33,735 nt of DNA from NCBI GenBank assembly GCA_028704415.1, contig JAQWFM010000025.1, forward strand, positions 1 through 33,735, given 5' to 3'. Source of the DNA: Oscillospiraceae bacterium (GTDB lineage: Bacteria; Bacillota; Clostridia; Saccharofermentanales; Fastidiosipilaceae). Shown piece after piece: positions 24,987-33,074 of the stretch (positions within the stretch are counted from its first letter, which is position 1; every line of letters begins with the position of its first letter). The notes beneath the pieces were generated by a model, which was given only the letters and a program-made list of their open reading frames with translations, was not told the DNA's origin and ran no database searches. The position numbers were made by a program, and so were the translations under genes.

Positions 24987-25536
24987 ACAGCCGGCTGCCG
25001 GGCTGGCGCAGCTGAGTCTGAGACCGGCCGGAGCTGCCGATGTGCCGGCGCTGGCCGCCCTGGAACAGGTCTGCTTTACCAGACCCTGGAGCCAGGCTCA
25101 GCTGCAGGCAACCTGCCGCAATCCCCTGGCCAGGATCTGGGTGGCGCTGGGTCCGGCTCTTGACTTAAGGGCCGCCAGGCAGCCCGCAGCGGCGGCAACC
25201 GGTTCGCCGCCGGCTGACCGGCTGCTGGGCTACATCAGCTGGGTTCAGGTTCTGGATACGGCGGAGATCAATAATCTGGCTGTAGCGCCGGCCTGCCGCC
25301 GTCAGGGAGTGGGCCGGCGGCTGCTTCAGCTGATGCAGGCTCAAAGTACGGCGGCCGGGGCGCTGACCGCGCGACTTGAGGTGGCTGAGACCAACTGGGC
25401 TGCCCGGGAGCTTTACCGCTCCTGCGGCTTTTATGAAGTCGGGCGCCGCAAGGGATATTACGCCGGCACCGACGCCTTGCTGATGGACTGCCGGCTGGAC
25501 ACGGAAAATTTACCTGATCTTTACAAAAAATACTAA
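24979..25536 (+). CDS. rimI: Ribosomal protein S18-alanine N-acetyltransferase family (RimI)
   Basis: This GNAT-fold enzyme transfers acetyl from acetyl-CoA to an N-terminal amine, in E. coli that of ribosomal protein S18. Visible are LRPAGAADVPALAALEQVCFTRPW at the N-terminus, the motif A region INNLAVAPACRRQGVGRRLL with the Q-x-x-G-x-G/A acetyl-CoA loop, and LEVAETNWAARELYRSCGF with YYAGTDALLM after it. It has 185 residues, somewhat above the usual 150, owing to an Ala/Pro-rich insertion near residues 55-75. It overlaps tsaB by eight bases. The target in this organism is inferred from family and context. Confidence 0.9.
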   Translation: MSEQPAAGLAQLSLRPAGAADVPALAALEQVCFTRPWSQAQLQATCRNPLARIWVALGPALDLRAARQPAAAATGSPPADRLLGYISWVQVLDTAEINNLAVAPACRRQGVGRRLLQLMQAQSTAAGALTARLEVAETNWAARELYRSCGFYEVGRRKGYYAGTDALLMDCRLDTENLPDLYKKY

Positions 25537-25595
25537 TCAATATTAAGCAAATGTGTATATAGAAACAAACCAAAAGGGCTAAAAACAAAATAAAA

Positions 25596-25623
25596 TTGCC
25601 ACAATATACATCTTGCATAATAT
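25596..25623 (+). promoter_or_regulatory. Possible distal promoter upstream of the HPr-like gene
   Basis: TTGCCA (25596-25601) and TAATAT (25618-25623) are 16 bases apart in a strongly AT-rich stretch (about 25537-25645). The perfect palindrome TAATATATTA (25618-25627) overlaps the -10 box. AT-rich sequence gives such matches easily. Confidence 0.35.
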
Positions 25624-25645
25624 ATTATCCGACTAATTGTACAGG

Positions 25646-25674
25646 TTGACAAGCTGAAGAGGCCGGCATATACT
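25646..25674 (+). promoter_or_regulatory. Strong SigA-type promoter for the HPr-like gene and uvrC
   Basis: Consensus TTGACA (25646-25651) with a 17-base spacer and TATACT (25669-25674). The leader to the start codon at 25787 would be about 105 bases, long enough to hold regulatory structure; CAGCAG and CTGCTG copies within it could pair. Confidence 0.75.
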
Positions 25675-25786
25675 AAATAAAAGTATCGGTTGAGTAAGCG
25701 TTAGTCCAGCAGACAGGCAATGCTGAGCTGCTGTCGGCTTATTTCCGCCGTCTGTCCGGACGTCGGATCTTGGAGGAAGTGTTGTT

Positions 25787-26047
25787 ATGACCAAACGTAC
25801 TGTCACTTTTAACTGCGAGGATTCCCTGCATATGAAGGCCATTGCGGTTTTAATCCAAAAGGCTTCGGCCTTTCGCTCCAGTATCTGGCTGACTCGCGGC
25901 GACCGCCGGGCCAATGCCAAAAGCTTGCTGGGCGTGATGTCTCTGGGCATTGAAAACGGCATGCAGGTTGAAATTACAACTGAGGGTCCGGATGAAGAAA
26001 AAGCGTTGGATGAAGTTGCCGGCTATCTGACCTCGCCCCAGTTTTAA
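25787..26047 (+). CDS. HPr-like phosphocarrier protein with altered active-site loop
   Basis: HPr carries phosphate from enzyme I to sugar permeases, and in Firmicutes it is also phosphorylated on Ser46 by HPr kinase for catabolite control. This 86-residue protein has the HPr fold length. It keeps His15 and Ser46 (SLLGVMSL, compare SIMGVMSL) at the standard positions. The loop around His15 reads SLHMKAIA instead of the usual GLHARPAA: Ala16 is Met, the catalytic-helper Arg17 is Lys and Pro18 is Ala. It might therefore be a regulatory HPr (compare Crh, which lacks His15) or a weak phosphocarrier. No enzyme I or permease gene is nearby. A GGAGG site supports the start. It lies 18 bases before uvrC. 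Confidence 0.82.
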   Translation: MTKRTVTFNCEDSLHMKAIAVLIQKASAFRSSIWLTRGDRRANAKSLLGVMSLGIENGMQVEITTEGPDEEKALDEVAGYLTSPQF

Positions 26048-26065
26048 GGCTCCTGGGGGATTCCC

Positions 26066-28039
26066 TTGAATACATCCCTTACCCCTGACGGGGCGACTTT
26101 TGAAGCCCGGCTGGATTTAGTTCCTACAACGCCGGGCGTTTATTTAATGAAGGATGCCGCCGGCACGATTATTTATGTCGGTAAGGCGGTCAACCTTCGC
26201 AATCGTCTGCGCAGTTACTTTGGACCGCACCCGGTGGGGACGGCAAAAGTGCTGGCCATGATTTCACATATCCGGGATTTTCAATATCTGATCTGTCAGA
26301 GTGAGTTTGAGTCACTGATCCTGGAGTCCAATCTTATCAAGCGCTATCAACCCTTTTACAACATCCTGCTGAAGGACGATCATGATTATCCCTACATCAA
26401 GGTTAGTCTGCAGGAGCTCTATCCCCGGGTCACCAAAGCCTATCGGATCGGCCCGGACCAGAAAGACGGGGCCCGCTATTATGGCCCCTATTTAAACGGC
26501 GATGTTAACCGGGCTATCCGGGTGCTGCATGATTTATTTCCCATGAAAACCTGCCGGCGGGTTTTCCCCAGAGATATTGGCAAAGAGCGGCCCTGTCTTA
26601 ACTACTACATCCATCGCTGCATCGGGCCTTGTCTGGGTACTGTATCCGCCGCGGCCTACCGTGAAGTCATGGAGCAGGTCTGTGACTTTTTGGAGGGCCG
26701 CTACAGCAGTTTGCTGGCGGACTTACAGCAGGACATGCAACAGGCGGCTGACGCGCTGGCGTTTGAAAAGGCGGCCGTTTTACGTGACCGGCTGGCAGCT
26801 CTTCAAAAACTGCAGGAGGGTCAGCTGGCGGTATCCGGCCTTAAATACAGCTGTGATGCCTTAGGCCTGGCGCGCAGCCACCGTGAGATTGCTATTCTGA
26901 AGCTGGAAGTCCGCTCCGGCAAAATCAGCGGCACCTCGGTCTACTTTTTTGGGGACAGTGACGCCGGAGACGCGGACATCCTGACCGCTTTTGTGACGCA
27001 GTACTACCCCCAGACCAAGCGCATCCCGCCCCGGATTCTCCTGCGTACGGATCTGGGGGAGCAAAATCTGGCTGACCTTAATGCCTGGCTTGGCAACCTG
27101 GCCGGGCACCGGGTCACGATTGTCCGTCCGGAGCGCGGAGTTAAGCATCAGGTCCTGGCTATGGCGGAAACCAACGCGACGGAGGCGCTGAGACGCCGCA
27201 GCCTGCTGCAGACGGGATCCGCGGAAACCACTGACACGGCTCTGCGGCTACTGCGGCAGCTGCTGCAGCTGCCGGATACCTGTCCGCCGCTGCAGCGGAT
27301 TGAAGCTTACGATGTGTCTAACTCCGGTACGCAGGATAAAGCCTGTTCGATGGTGGTATTTGAAAACGGCCGGCCGCGGCGTTCTGAATACCGGCAATTT
27401 AAAATCAGGCAGGTTGAGGGCGTGGATGACTATGCTTCCATGCGGGAAGCTGTGTCCAGGCGGCTGGATCATCTGGGCGATGCCCACTTTGGACCGGCGC
27501 CGGATCTGATTCTGCTGGACGGTGGTCCCCAGCACGTAGCGGTGATCGGCCAGCTGCTGGCGCAAAGAGGGGTGCGGATTCCTGTAGCCGGCATGGTTAA
27601 GGACAACCGTCACCGGACCCGGGGGCTGGCCCTGCCGGGCGGCCGGGTGGCAGAACTTGCCGCGGCGGTACAGGCGGAGTCGGGCCAAACGGAAAGCTCA
27701 GCTTTGCTGCCGCTGACCCAGGAGCGGGAGACGCTTCACAGCCTGCTGCGCTTTTTAACCGCCCTCCAGGATGAAGCCCACCGCTTTGCAGGTCGTTACA
27801 ATAAAAAACTGGGCAATAAGCGGCAGCTGAAGTATAGCCTGGAATCAATACCGGGCATTGGACCGGCCCGCCGCAAGACCCTGCTGGCAGCTTTTGGCAG
27901 TATTAAGGCGGTCAGCCAGGCTACGCCTGCGCAGCTGCGGGAGCAAACCAAAGGGCGGCTGAGCCCCGTGGCAGCTGAGGCGGTTTACCGTCACTTCCAT
28001 CCGGAACTGCCCCCCGCAACCCCGGAAAGTGAGCGCTGA
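26066..28039 (+). CDS. uvrC: Excinuclease ABC subunit C
   Basis: UvrC makes both incisions in nucleotide excision repair after UvrAB have marked a lesion. The GIY-YIG nuclease domain is at residues 20-100 (TPGVYLMKDAAGTIIYVGKA). A UVR motif that contacts UvrB lies near 205-240 (LAFEKAAVLRDRLAALQ). The RNase H-like second nuclease has Asp416 in AYDVSN and Asp485 in LLDGG. A helix-hairpin-helix pair closes the protein (SIPGIGPARRKTLLAAFGS from about 593). At 657 residues it is slightly long. The start is TTG, five bases after GGGGGA; no ATG fits better. Its last 11 bases overlap the phosphoesterase gene. Confidence 0.96.
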   Translation: MNTSLTPDGATFEARLDLVPTTPGVYLMKDAAGTIIYVGKAVNLRNRLRSYFGPHPVGTAKVLAMISHIRDFQYLICQSEFESLILESNLIKRYQPFYNILLKDDHDYPYIKVSLQELYPRVTKAYRIGPDQKDGARYYGPYLNGDVNRAIRVLHDLFPMKTCRRVFPRDIGKERPCLNYYIHRCIGPCLGTVSAAAYREVMEQVCDFLEGRYSSLLADLQQDMQQAADALAFEKAAVLRDRLAALQKLQEGQLAVSGLKYSCDALGLARSHREIAILKLEVRSGKISGTSVYFFGDSDAGDADILTAFVTQYYPQTKRIPPRILLRTDLGEQNLADLNAWLGNLAGHRVTIVRPERGVKHQVLAMAETNATEALRRRSLLQTGSAETTDTALRLLRQLLQLPDTCPPLQRIEAYDVSNSGTQDKACSMVVFENGRPRRSEYRQFKIRQVEGVDDYASMREAVSRRLDHLGDAHFGPAPDLILLDGGPQHVAVIGQLLAQRGVRIPVAGMVKDNRHRTRGLALPGGRVAELAAAVQAESGQTESSALLPLTQERETLHSLLRFLTALQDEAHRFAGRYNKKLGNKRQLKYSLESIPGIGPARRKTLLAAFGSIKAVSQATPAQLREQTKGRLSPVAAEAVYRHFHPELPPATPESER

Positions 28040-28784
28040 ACCAGTGAGTGTATGGGCCATCGGTGATCCCCATTTATCGTTTGCTTCCTCCAAACCAATG
28101 GATGTGTTTGGACCGGCCTGGCAAAATCATGCCCGGGTGCTGGCGGCCAACTGGCGCGACCTGGTCGGGCCGGCGGACACAGTTATCATACCGGGCGACA
28201 TCAGCTGGGGGATCAATCTGGAAGAAGCAGGGCCGGATCTGGCTTTTCTGGAGGCTTTACCAGGCCATAAGCTTTTAGGCCGCGGCAACCATGATTACTG
28301 GTGGAATTCCTTAAGTAAACTGCGGGAACTTTGCCGGCAGCAGGGCTGGAAGAGTCTGGAATTTCTGCAAAATAACGCTTATCGCTGCGAAAATTACATT
28401 ATCTGCTATACCCGTGGCTGGGTATTGCCCGGCGACAAAGCGTTTGGGGTCGAAGACCTCAAAATTTATCAGCGCGAGCTGATCCGCCTGTCCCTGTCCT
28501 TAAAAGAAGGCCTGTTGCTCCGCCAGGCCGACCCCAAACTGGCCTTGATCATGGCGACACATTACCCGCCGCTGCCACCAGATGGTCAGAGCACCGCGTT
28601 TACCGACCAGCTGGAAGCTTCCGGCGTCAGCCTGTGCCTGTACGGCCACGCGCACGGCGCCGCCGGCCGGCGCAGCTTCCGGGGACTGAAACAGGGTATT
28701 CAATACTGCAATGTGGCCGGTGATCAGCTGGGGTTTAGGCCGTGGCGCCTGGATGAGGCGGCAGCTGACCTGCCCTTGTGTTAA
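28029..28784 (+). CDS. Calcineurin-like metallophosphoesterase
   Basis: All metal-binding motifs of the calcineurin-like fold are present: GDPHLS near residue 12, PGDISWG near 55, GRGNHDYWW near 83, ATHYPPL near 178 and YGHAHG near 205. The fold binds two metal ions and hydrolyses phosphoester bonds. The 251-residue protein has no signal peptide, so it should be cytosolic. Substrate is unknown; relatives are annotated only as predicted phosphohydrolases. I give the GTG at 28029, which overlaps uvrC by 11 bases. An in-frame GTG at 28044 is an equally possible start and would cost only five residues. Neither has a strong ribosome site, so coupling to uvrC is likely. Confidence 0.88.
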   Translation: MSAEPVSVWAIGDPHLSFASSKPMDVFGPAWQNHARVLAANWRDLVGPADTVIIPGDISWGINLEEAGPDLAFLEALPGHKLLGRGNHDYWWNSLSKLRELCRQQGWKSLEFLQNNAYRCENYIICYTRGWVLPGDKAFGVEDLKIYQRELIRLSLSLKEGLLLRQADPKLALIMATHYPPLPPDGQSTAFTDQLEASGVSLCLYGHAHGAAGRRSFRGLKQGIQYCNVAGDQLGFRPWRLDEAAADLPLC

Positions 28785-28785
28785 C

Positions 28786-28814
28786 TTGAGATTCGTGCAT
28801 AATATTTCTATAAT
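28786..28814 (+). promoter_or_regulatory. Promoter for the yicC-remA-gmk cluster
   Basis: TTGAGA (28786-28791) and a perfect TATAAT (28809-28814) are 17 bases apart, immediately after the phosphoesterase stop codon. The leader to yicC would be about 80 bases. Confidence 0.75.
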
Positions 28815-28901
28815 ATATTAGCTTAGTGGCGTAAGCCGCACCAGGAAGGGCCGGCCGCTTCAGGGCAAGCCGGTCCGGATCCTGTTTAAGTGGAGTAAAA
28901 A

Positions 28902-29798
28902 ATGGCTTATAGTATGACAGGCTTTGGCCGTGGTCAGGCCGAAGACCAGACCCGGCGGGTCACCGTGGAGCTGAAAAGCGTCAATAACCGTTACTGTGAC
29001 TTGCAGATCAGGCTGCCGCAGGTTTTGTATGCGCTGGAACCGCAGCTGAGACGGCAACTGCAGCAATCGGTCAGCCGCGGCAAGCTGGATGTTGTGGTGA
29101 CGCTTGAAGATCAAAGCGCAGGCCGGGCTCAGGTGCTATGTGACCGGGATCTGGCCCGCGCTTACCTTACTGCTTATGAGGAGCTGGCCCAGACCCTGGC
29201 GCCCGGGCAGGCTTATGCTGCGCCGCTTAAGGAGATTGCCGCCAGACCGGAGGTGCTGACCGTAAGGCGTCAGGATCAGGACGCCGCGGCCTGGGCCCCG
29301 CTGCTGACCCAGGCTGTGACGGAGGCTTTGCGGCAGCTGACGGAGATGCGTCGGCGGGAGGGCGCGCACCTGACCGCGGATCTTGCCGTCAAAATCCGGC
29401 ATCTGGAGCAGCTGCTTTGTCAGGTCCGGAGCCGGGCGCCGGAGGTGGTGACAGCTTACCGCGGCAAACTGGCCGCCCGGGTGCAGGAGCTGCTGGGTCA
29501 GGAGGCGGCCGCCGCTGTCTTTGATCAGGGCAGACTGGCGCAGGAGGTCCTGCTTTTTGCGGATAAGGCTGCGGTGGATGAAGAAGAAGTGAGGCTGGAA
29601 AGCCATTTGCAGGCCCTGGACCGCACGCTTAAGACCGACGCGGCAGTCGGCAAAAAACTGGACTTTTTGGTCCAGGAGCTCAACCGTGAAATGAATACCA
29701 TCGGTTCAAAGGCTAATGACCTTGAGATGACCCGTCTGGTAGTGGAGATGAAGACGGAACTGGAACGGATCCGTGAACAAATTCAGAATCTGGAGTGA
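28902..29798 (+). CDS. yicC: YicC family endoribonuclease
   Basis: YicC proteins (E. coli YicC, B. subtilis YloC) are ring-forming endoribonucleases implicated in small-RNA and mRNA decay. The 298-residue length matches. The N-terminus carries SMTGFGRGQ and VELKSVNNRYCDLQIRLP, and the C-terminus carries EEEVRLESHLQALDRTL, GKKLDFLVQELNREMNTIGSKAND and VVEMKTELERIREQIQN, all typical. The start has a GGAG site and is the first ATG after a good promoter. It is followed without a gap by remA, the usual order in Firmicutes. Confidence 0.95.
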   Translation: MAYSMTGFGRGQAEDQTRRVTVELKSVNNRYCDLQIRLPQVLYALEPQLRRQLQQSVSRGKLDVVVTLEDQSAGRAQVLCDRDLARAYLTAYEELAQTLAPGQAYAAPLKEIAARPEVLTVRRQDQDAAAWAPLLTQAVTEALRQLTEMRRREGAHLTADLAVKIRHLEQLLCQVRSRAPEVVTAYRGKLAARVQELLGQEAAAAVFDQGRLAQEVLLFADKAAVDEEEVRLESHLQALDRTLKTDAAVGKKLDFLVQELNREMNTIGSKANDLEMTRLVVEMKTELERIREQIQNLE

Positions 29799-29800
29799 GT

Positions 29801-30094
29801 ATGGGAACACAGGCGGAATTTATCGGAATTGGTTTTGGCAATCTGATTAACCGGGAGCGCATTGTTGCAGTGGTTAATCCGGACTCTTCGCCGGCCCGCC
29901 GGATGGTTCAGGACGCGCGGGACCGCGGGGTGCTGATCAATGCGACGTCAGGACGCAAAACCCAGTCGGTGTTGGTGGCGGACAGTGAGCACCTGATCTT
30001 GTCGGCTCTGAGTACGGAAGAAATCCGGCGCCGACTGCAGGGGCCGGCTAAAGACAGCGATACGGCCGCGGACGCGATGGAGGATAAGGCATGA
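29801..30094 (+). CDS. remA: RemA family regulator (DUF370)
   Basis: RemA is a small DNA-binding protein that in B. subtilis activates extracellular matrix and osmoprotection genes and forms ring oligomers. The sequence IGFGNLINRERIVAVVNPDSSPARRMVQDARDRG and NATSGRKTQSVLVADSEHLILSAL is the DUF370 pattern. I use the ATG at 29801 (97 residues). A GTG at 29795 that overlaps the yicC stop codon adds two residues and is possible. The last 20 residues after the conserved part are hydrophilic and variable. It overlaps gmk by four bases. No biofilm genes are in the window. Confidence 0.92.
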   Translation: MGTQAEFIGIGFGNLINRERIVAVVNPDSSPARRMVQDARDRGVLINATSGRKTQSVLVADSEHLILSALSTEEIRRRLQGPAKDSDTAADAMEDKA

Positions 30095-30732
30095 AGGAAG
30101 CAGAGCTAGGCAGTAAGGGCGTGGTGCTTTGTGTATCCGGACCTTCAGGCGTGGGCAAGGGGACGGTCATTGCGGCTTTGCAGCGACTGGTGCGGCAAAA
30201 CAATCAACATCAGCAAATTGATCACTCGGTATCGGTGACCACCCGGGAGCCCCGGCCCGGTGAAACCGAAGGGGTGGACTACTATTTCCGTAACCGGGAG
30301 GCTTTTGAACAGCTGCTGCGGGAAGGAGAGATCCTGGAGCATGATGAATACTGCGGCAACTACTACGGCACCCCCCGCGCGCCGATCCTGGACCGGATGA
30401 ATCAGGGTATTGATGTGGTGATGGATGTGACCGTGCCGGGGTCGCTGGAAACAATTCGCAATTTCCCGGCCGCCATTGGTATCTTTCTGCTGCCGCCCAG
30501 CTTTACTGAACTGCGCCGCCGGCTGGAAGGGCGGGGAACAGAAAAACCGGAGGCCATTGAATTGCGCATGGCCAAGGCCGTGACAGAAATTAAGCAAGCC
30601 AGCCGCTTTAAGTATATCGTGGTGAATTATGATGTCGCGGAAACTGCCCGCCAGATTTTAGCCATTCTTGAAGCGGAACGACATTTGGCGGTTAACATGC
30701 AGGGAATTGAAGAACTGATTATAAACAGGTAA
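30091..30732 (+). CDS. gmk: Guanylate kinase
   Basis: Guanylate kinase converts GMP to GDP with ATP, supplying GTP and dGTP and limiting ppGpp precursors. The P-loop SGPSGVGKGT is at residues 16-25. The GMP-binding part includes VSVTTREPRPGETEGVDYYF and LEHDEYCGNYYGTPR. The C-terminal KYIVVNYDV segment is also typical. At 213 residues it is normal. Its ATG overlaps remA (ATGA) and has GGAGG eight bases upstream. The 3' end contains a possible promoter for rpoZ. Confidence 0.96.
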   Translation: MKEAELGSKGVVLCVSGPSGVGKGTVIAALQRLVRQNNQHQQIDHSVSVTTREPRPGETEGVDYYFRNREAFEQLLREGEILEHDEYCGNYYGTPRAPILDRMNQGIDVVMDVTVPGSLETIRNFPAAIGIFLLPPSFTELRRRLEGRGTEKPEAIELRMAKAVTEIKQASRFKYIVVNYDVAETARQILAILEAERHLAVNMQGIEELIINR

Positions 30733-30735
30733 AAT
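30707..30735 (+). promoter_or_regulatory. Possible internal promoter for rpoZ-glyS at the end of gmk
   Basis: TTGAAG (30707-30712) and TAAAAT (30730-30735) are 17 bases apart, overlapping the last codons of gmk. This would allow rpoZ and glyS to be transcribed apart from gmk, and the 89-base gap after gmk fits a separate leader. Confidence 0.45.
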
Positions 30736-30790
30736 AACAGGACTGGAAACCTGCCGCGGTGCTAACGCCCGCGGGGAGGTTCGTTTCAGC

Positions 30791-30817
30791 CGGTCCGTGC
30801 CCGGACCGTAAAGGAGG
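30791..30817 (+). promoter_or_regulatory. Hairpin directly before the rpoZ ribosome site
   Basis: A perfect 7-bp stem CGGTCCG (30791-30797) with CGGACCG (30802-30808) and loop TGCC ends three bases before AAGGAGG (30811-30817). CCGCGG copies slightly upstream (about 30753-30774) can also pair. Such placement could tune translation initiation of rpoZ. Confidence 0.4.
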
Positions 30818-30821
30818 ATCT

Positions 30822-31436
30822 ATGCTGGTAAAACCCACAATTGATGAATTGTTGCCCAAAACAGAAAACCGTTACACCCTGGCGGTGCTGGTAGCCAAGC
30901 GGGCCAGACAACTGGTGGACGGAGCAAAGCCCATGATTAATTCGGCTTCGCCTAATCTGGTAACAATGGCCAGTGAGGAAGTGGCAGCCTCCGCTGTGGT
31001 TGGCGTCCCCGGCCTCCATGAGCCCAAGGTACCCCTGCGGCCTGAAGTGGAGGCCGCCAGACTGGCCGCCGCCGCTGAAGCTGAAAACAGTATCGATATG
31101 GATAATATCCGCGGTGAGCTGCCCGGCCGTCAGGCTGAGCCGGCCGCGCATGAGGGCGGGGTGCGGTCCCTGCTCAAGTTCCTGAATGATAACGGGGACG
31201 TATACGATACTGAAGATGAGCTTAAGATGGATCAGTCTGAGGATGAGGATGAGGATGACTTTGATCTGGACCCCTCCGCACTGGAGGCGGATGAGGCTGA
31301 GGTTGATCCGGATATCCTTAAAGACATTCCTTCTGATGATATGACGGATCCGGATGATGAATCCGGCTCTGATTTTGATCCGACGGTAGACCATCTGGTA
31401 GATAATGCCAGAGACGATTCGGAGGATCTGCTGTGA
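30822..31436 (+). CDS. rpoZ: RNA polymerase omega subunit with a long acidic C-terminal tail
   Basis: Omega helps fold and hold the beta' subunit of RNA polymerase. The N-terminal 60 residues fit the family: [31 protein letters not shown], followed by the second conserved helix around [10 protein letters not shown]. Omega is normally 65-100 residues; this one has 204. A linker (about 62-125) leads to a tail in which 35 of the last 77 residues are Asp or Glu (128-204), with almost no basic residues. I use the ATG at 30822, which follows a perfect AAGGAGG; the frame is open upstream to 30759 but without conserved sequence. Context (gmk before, glyS overlapping after) supports omega. The tail's role is unknown. 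Confidence 0.85.
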   Translation: MLVKPTIDELLPKTENRYTLAVLVAKRARQLVDGAKPMINSASPNLVTMASEEVAASAVVGVPGLHEPKVPLRPEVEAARLAAAAEAENSIDMDNIRGELPGRQAEPAAHEGGVRSLLKFLNDNGDVYDTEDELKMDQSEDEDEDDFDLDPSALEADEAEVDPDILKDIPSDDMTDPDDESGSDFDPTVDHLVDNARDDSEDLL

Positions 31437-32824
31437 ACCGCTCGGATAAAACCATGGATAAAGTGGTCGCCCTGGCCAAGAATCGCGGCTTTATTTTTCC
31501 CGGTTCGGAAATTTACGGCGGCTTGGCTAATACCTGGGATTACGGCCCTTTGGGCGTGGAGTTTAAAAACAACGTCAAGCAGGCCTGGTGGCTGAAGTTT
31601 GTGCGGGAAAGCCACTATAATGTGGGCCTGGACTCGGCTATCCTGATGAACCCCCATGTCTGGGAGGCCAGCGGTCATCTGGCCGGTTTCAGTGATCCGC
31701 TGATTGACTGTAAATCCTGCCATGGACGGTTCCGGGCGGATCAGCTGATTGAGGACTGGAACAAAGCTCAGGGGATTGAGCCGCAGGTTGATGGCTGGTC
31801 CAATGAAGAACTGGTTACCTATCTGCGGGAAAAGGCCATTCCCTGTCCTGCCTGCGGGGCGCATGATTTTACCGATATCCGGCAGTTTAACCTGATGTTT
31901 AAAACCTTTCAGGGCGTGACTGAGGACAGCAAGGCTGAGATCTACCTGCGGCCGGAGACGGCGCAGGGCATTTTTGTCAACTTTGAAAATGTCCAGCGCA
32001 GTATGCGGCGCAAGATACCGTTTGGCATTGCCCAGGTGGGTAAATCCTTCCGCAATGAGATCACCCCGGGCAACTTTACCTTCCGGACCCGGGAATTTGA
32101 GCAGATGGAGCTGGAATTCTTTTGTGAGCCGGATAAGAGTCTGGAATGGTTTGCTTATTGGAAGGACTTTTGCCGTAACTGGCTGCTGTCCCTGGGTTTA
32201 AAGGAGGAAGAGCTGCGCAGCCGGGATCATGATCCGGAGGAATTGGCCTTTTACTCAAACGCTACGACGGATCTGGAGTTCAGTTTCCCCTTTGGCTGGG
32301 GGGAGCTTTGGGGCATTGCTTCCCGCACTGACTATGACCTGAAACAGCATATGACCTATTCGCACAAGGATCTGACCTACTTTGATCCGGTGAGCCACAG
32401 CCGTTATGTGCCCTACGTCATTGAGCCGTCTCTGGGCGCCGACCGCGCCGCCCTGGCTTTCCTGTGCTCGGCTTATGATGAGGAAGAGCTGGAGAACGGC
32501 GACAGCCGTACGGTTTTGCGCTTCCATCCGGCCCTGGCGCCGGTTAAGGTGGCGGTGCTGCCGCTATCGGCCAAGCTTGGTGAGCCGGCGCAGGCGCTGG
32601 CGGATGACTTGGCCAAACACTTTAACGTGGAATTTGACGAGCGCCAGAGCATTGGCAAGCGCTACCGCCGCCAGGATGAGATCGGCACGCCCTATTGTGT
32701 CACCGTGGATTTTGATACGGCAACAGATCAAAGCGTTACCGTGCGTGAACGAGACAGCATGCAGCAGGTCCGGCTGCCCATCCGGGAACTAGCGGACTTT
32801 TTTGACGGCAAATTTACCTTTTAA
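31433..32824 (+). CDS. glyS: Glycyl-tRNA synthetase, dimeric (alpha2) type
   Basis: This class II synthetase charges tRNA-Gly. The single chain of 463 residues is the homodimeric form rather than the GlyQ/GlyS tetramer. The N-terminal [24 protein letters not shown] segment is diagnostic. A CKSC...CPAC pair (near residues 97-100 and 142-145) may bind zinc. Motif 2 is [21 protein letters not shown], and motif 3 lies around [10 protein letters not shown]. The anticodon-binding domain follows ([12 protein letters not shown]). The GTG at 31433 has GGAGG seven bases upstream and overlaps the rpoZ stop codon; an ATG at 31454 is a weaker alternative. A terminator follows directly. Confidence 0.96.
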   Translation: MNRSDKTMDKVVALAKNRGFIFPGSEIYGGLANTWDYGPLGVEFKNNVKQAWWLKFVRESHYNVGLDSAILMNPHVWEASGHLAGFSDPLIDCKSCHGRFRADQLIEDWNKAQGIEPQVDGWSNEELVTYLREKAIPCPACGAHDFTDIRQFNLMFKTFQGVTEDSKAEIYLRPETAQGIFVNFENVQRSMRRKIPFGIAQVGKSFRNEITPGNFTFRTREFEQMELEFFCEPDKSLEWFAYWKDFCRNWLLSLGLKEEELRSRDHDPEELAFYSNATTDLEFSFPFGWGELWGIASRTDYDLKQHMTYSHKDLTYFDPVSHSRYVPYVIEPSLGADRAALAFLCSAYDEEELENGDSRTVLRFHPALAPVKVAVLPLSAKLGEPAQALADDLAKHFNVEFDERQSIGKRYRRQDEIGTPYCVTVDFDTATDQSVTVRERDSMQQVRLPIRELADFFDGKFTF

Positions 32825-32829
32825 CCTTA

Positions 32830-32868
32830 AACCGGCTCTGCCGCCTCCTGGCGCAGCAGCCGGTTTTT
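32830..32868 (+). terminator. Intrinsic terminator after glyS
   Basis: AACCGGC (32830-32836) pairs with GCCGGTT (32859-32865), with further CTG/CAG and CGCC/GGCG pairs inside, and the stem runs into TTTTT. It starts five bases after the glyS stop codon and ends the yicC-to-glyS block. Confidence 0.82.
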
Positions 32869-33074
32869 ATAAAAACAGCTTAAGGCTGCCGGGGCGTACG
32901 GCTTTGGCAAACTGTAGCGAATATCACCTTAGGAACGACTTATTTTGTGTACCTTGATAGCAACACCCTTTGTGCCAAACCTTTTTGGCAGTTCCCATCC
33001 CCCAGAACATCGGCCTGAACCTCCGGTGCTCCTGCTTCGGAGTGTTCTACTATTCAGTCTGAAAGGAATGCATT

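Noticed and set aside
30759-30821. In-frame upstream extension of rpoZ
   Set aside because: It covers the hairpin and the ribosome site used by the ATG at 30822 and carries no omega sequence.
32869-33074. Promoter or riboswitch in the gap before ppdK
   Set aside because: I found TTGATA-like boxes without a matching -10, and only a weak CTCCG/CGGAG hairpin; nothing here meets a reasonable standard.
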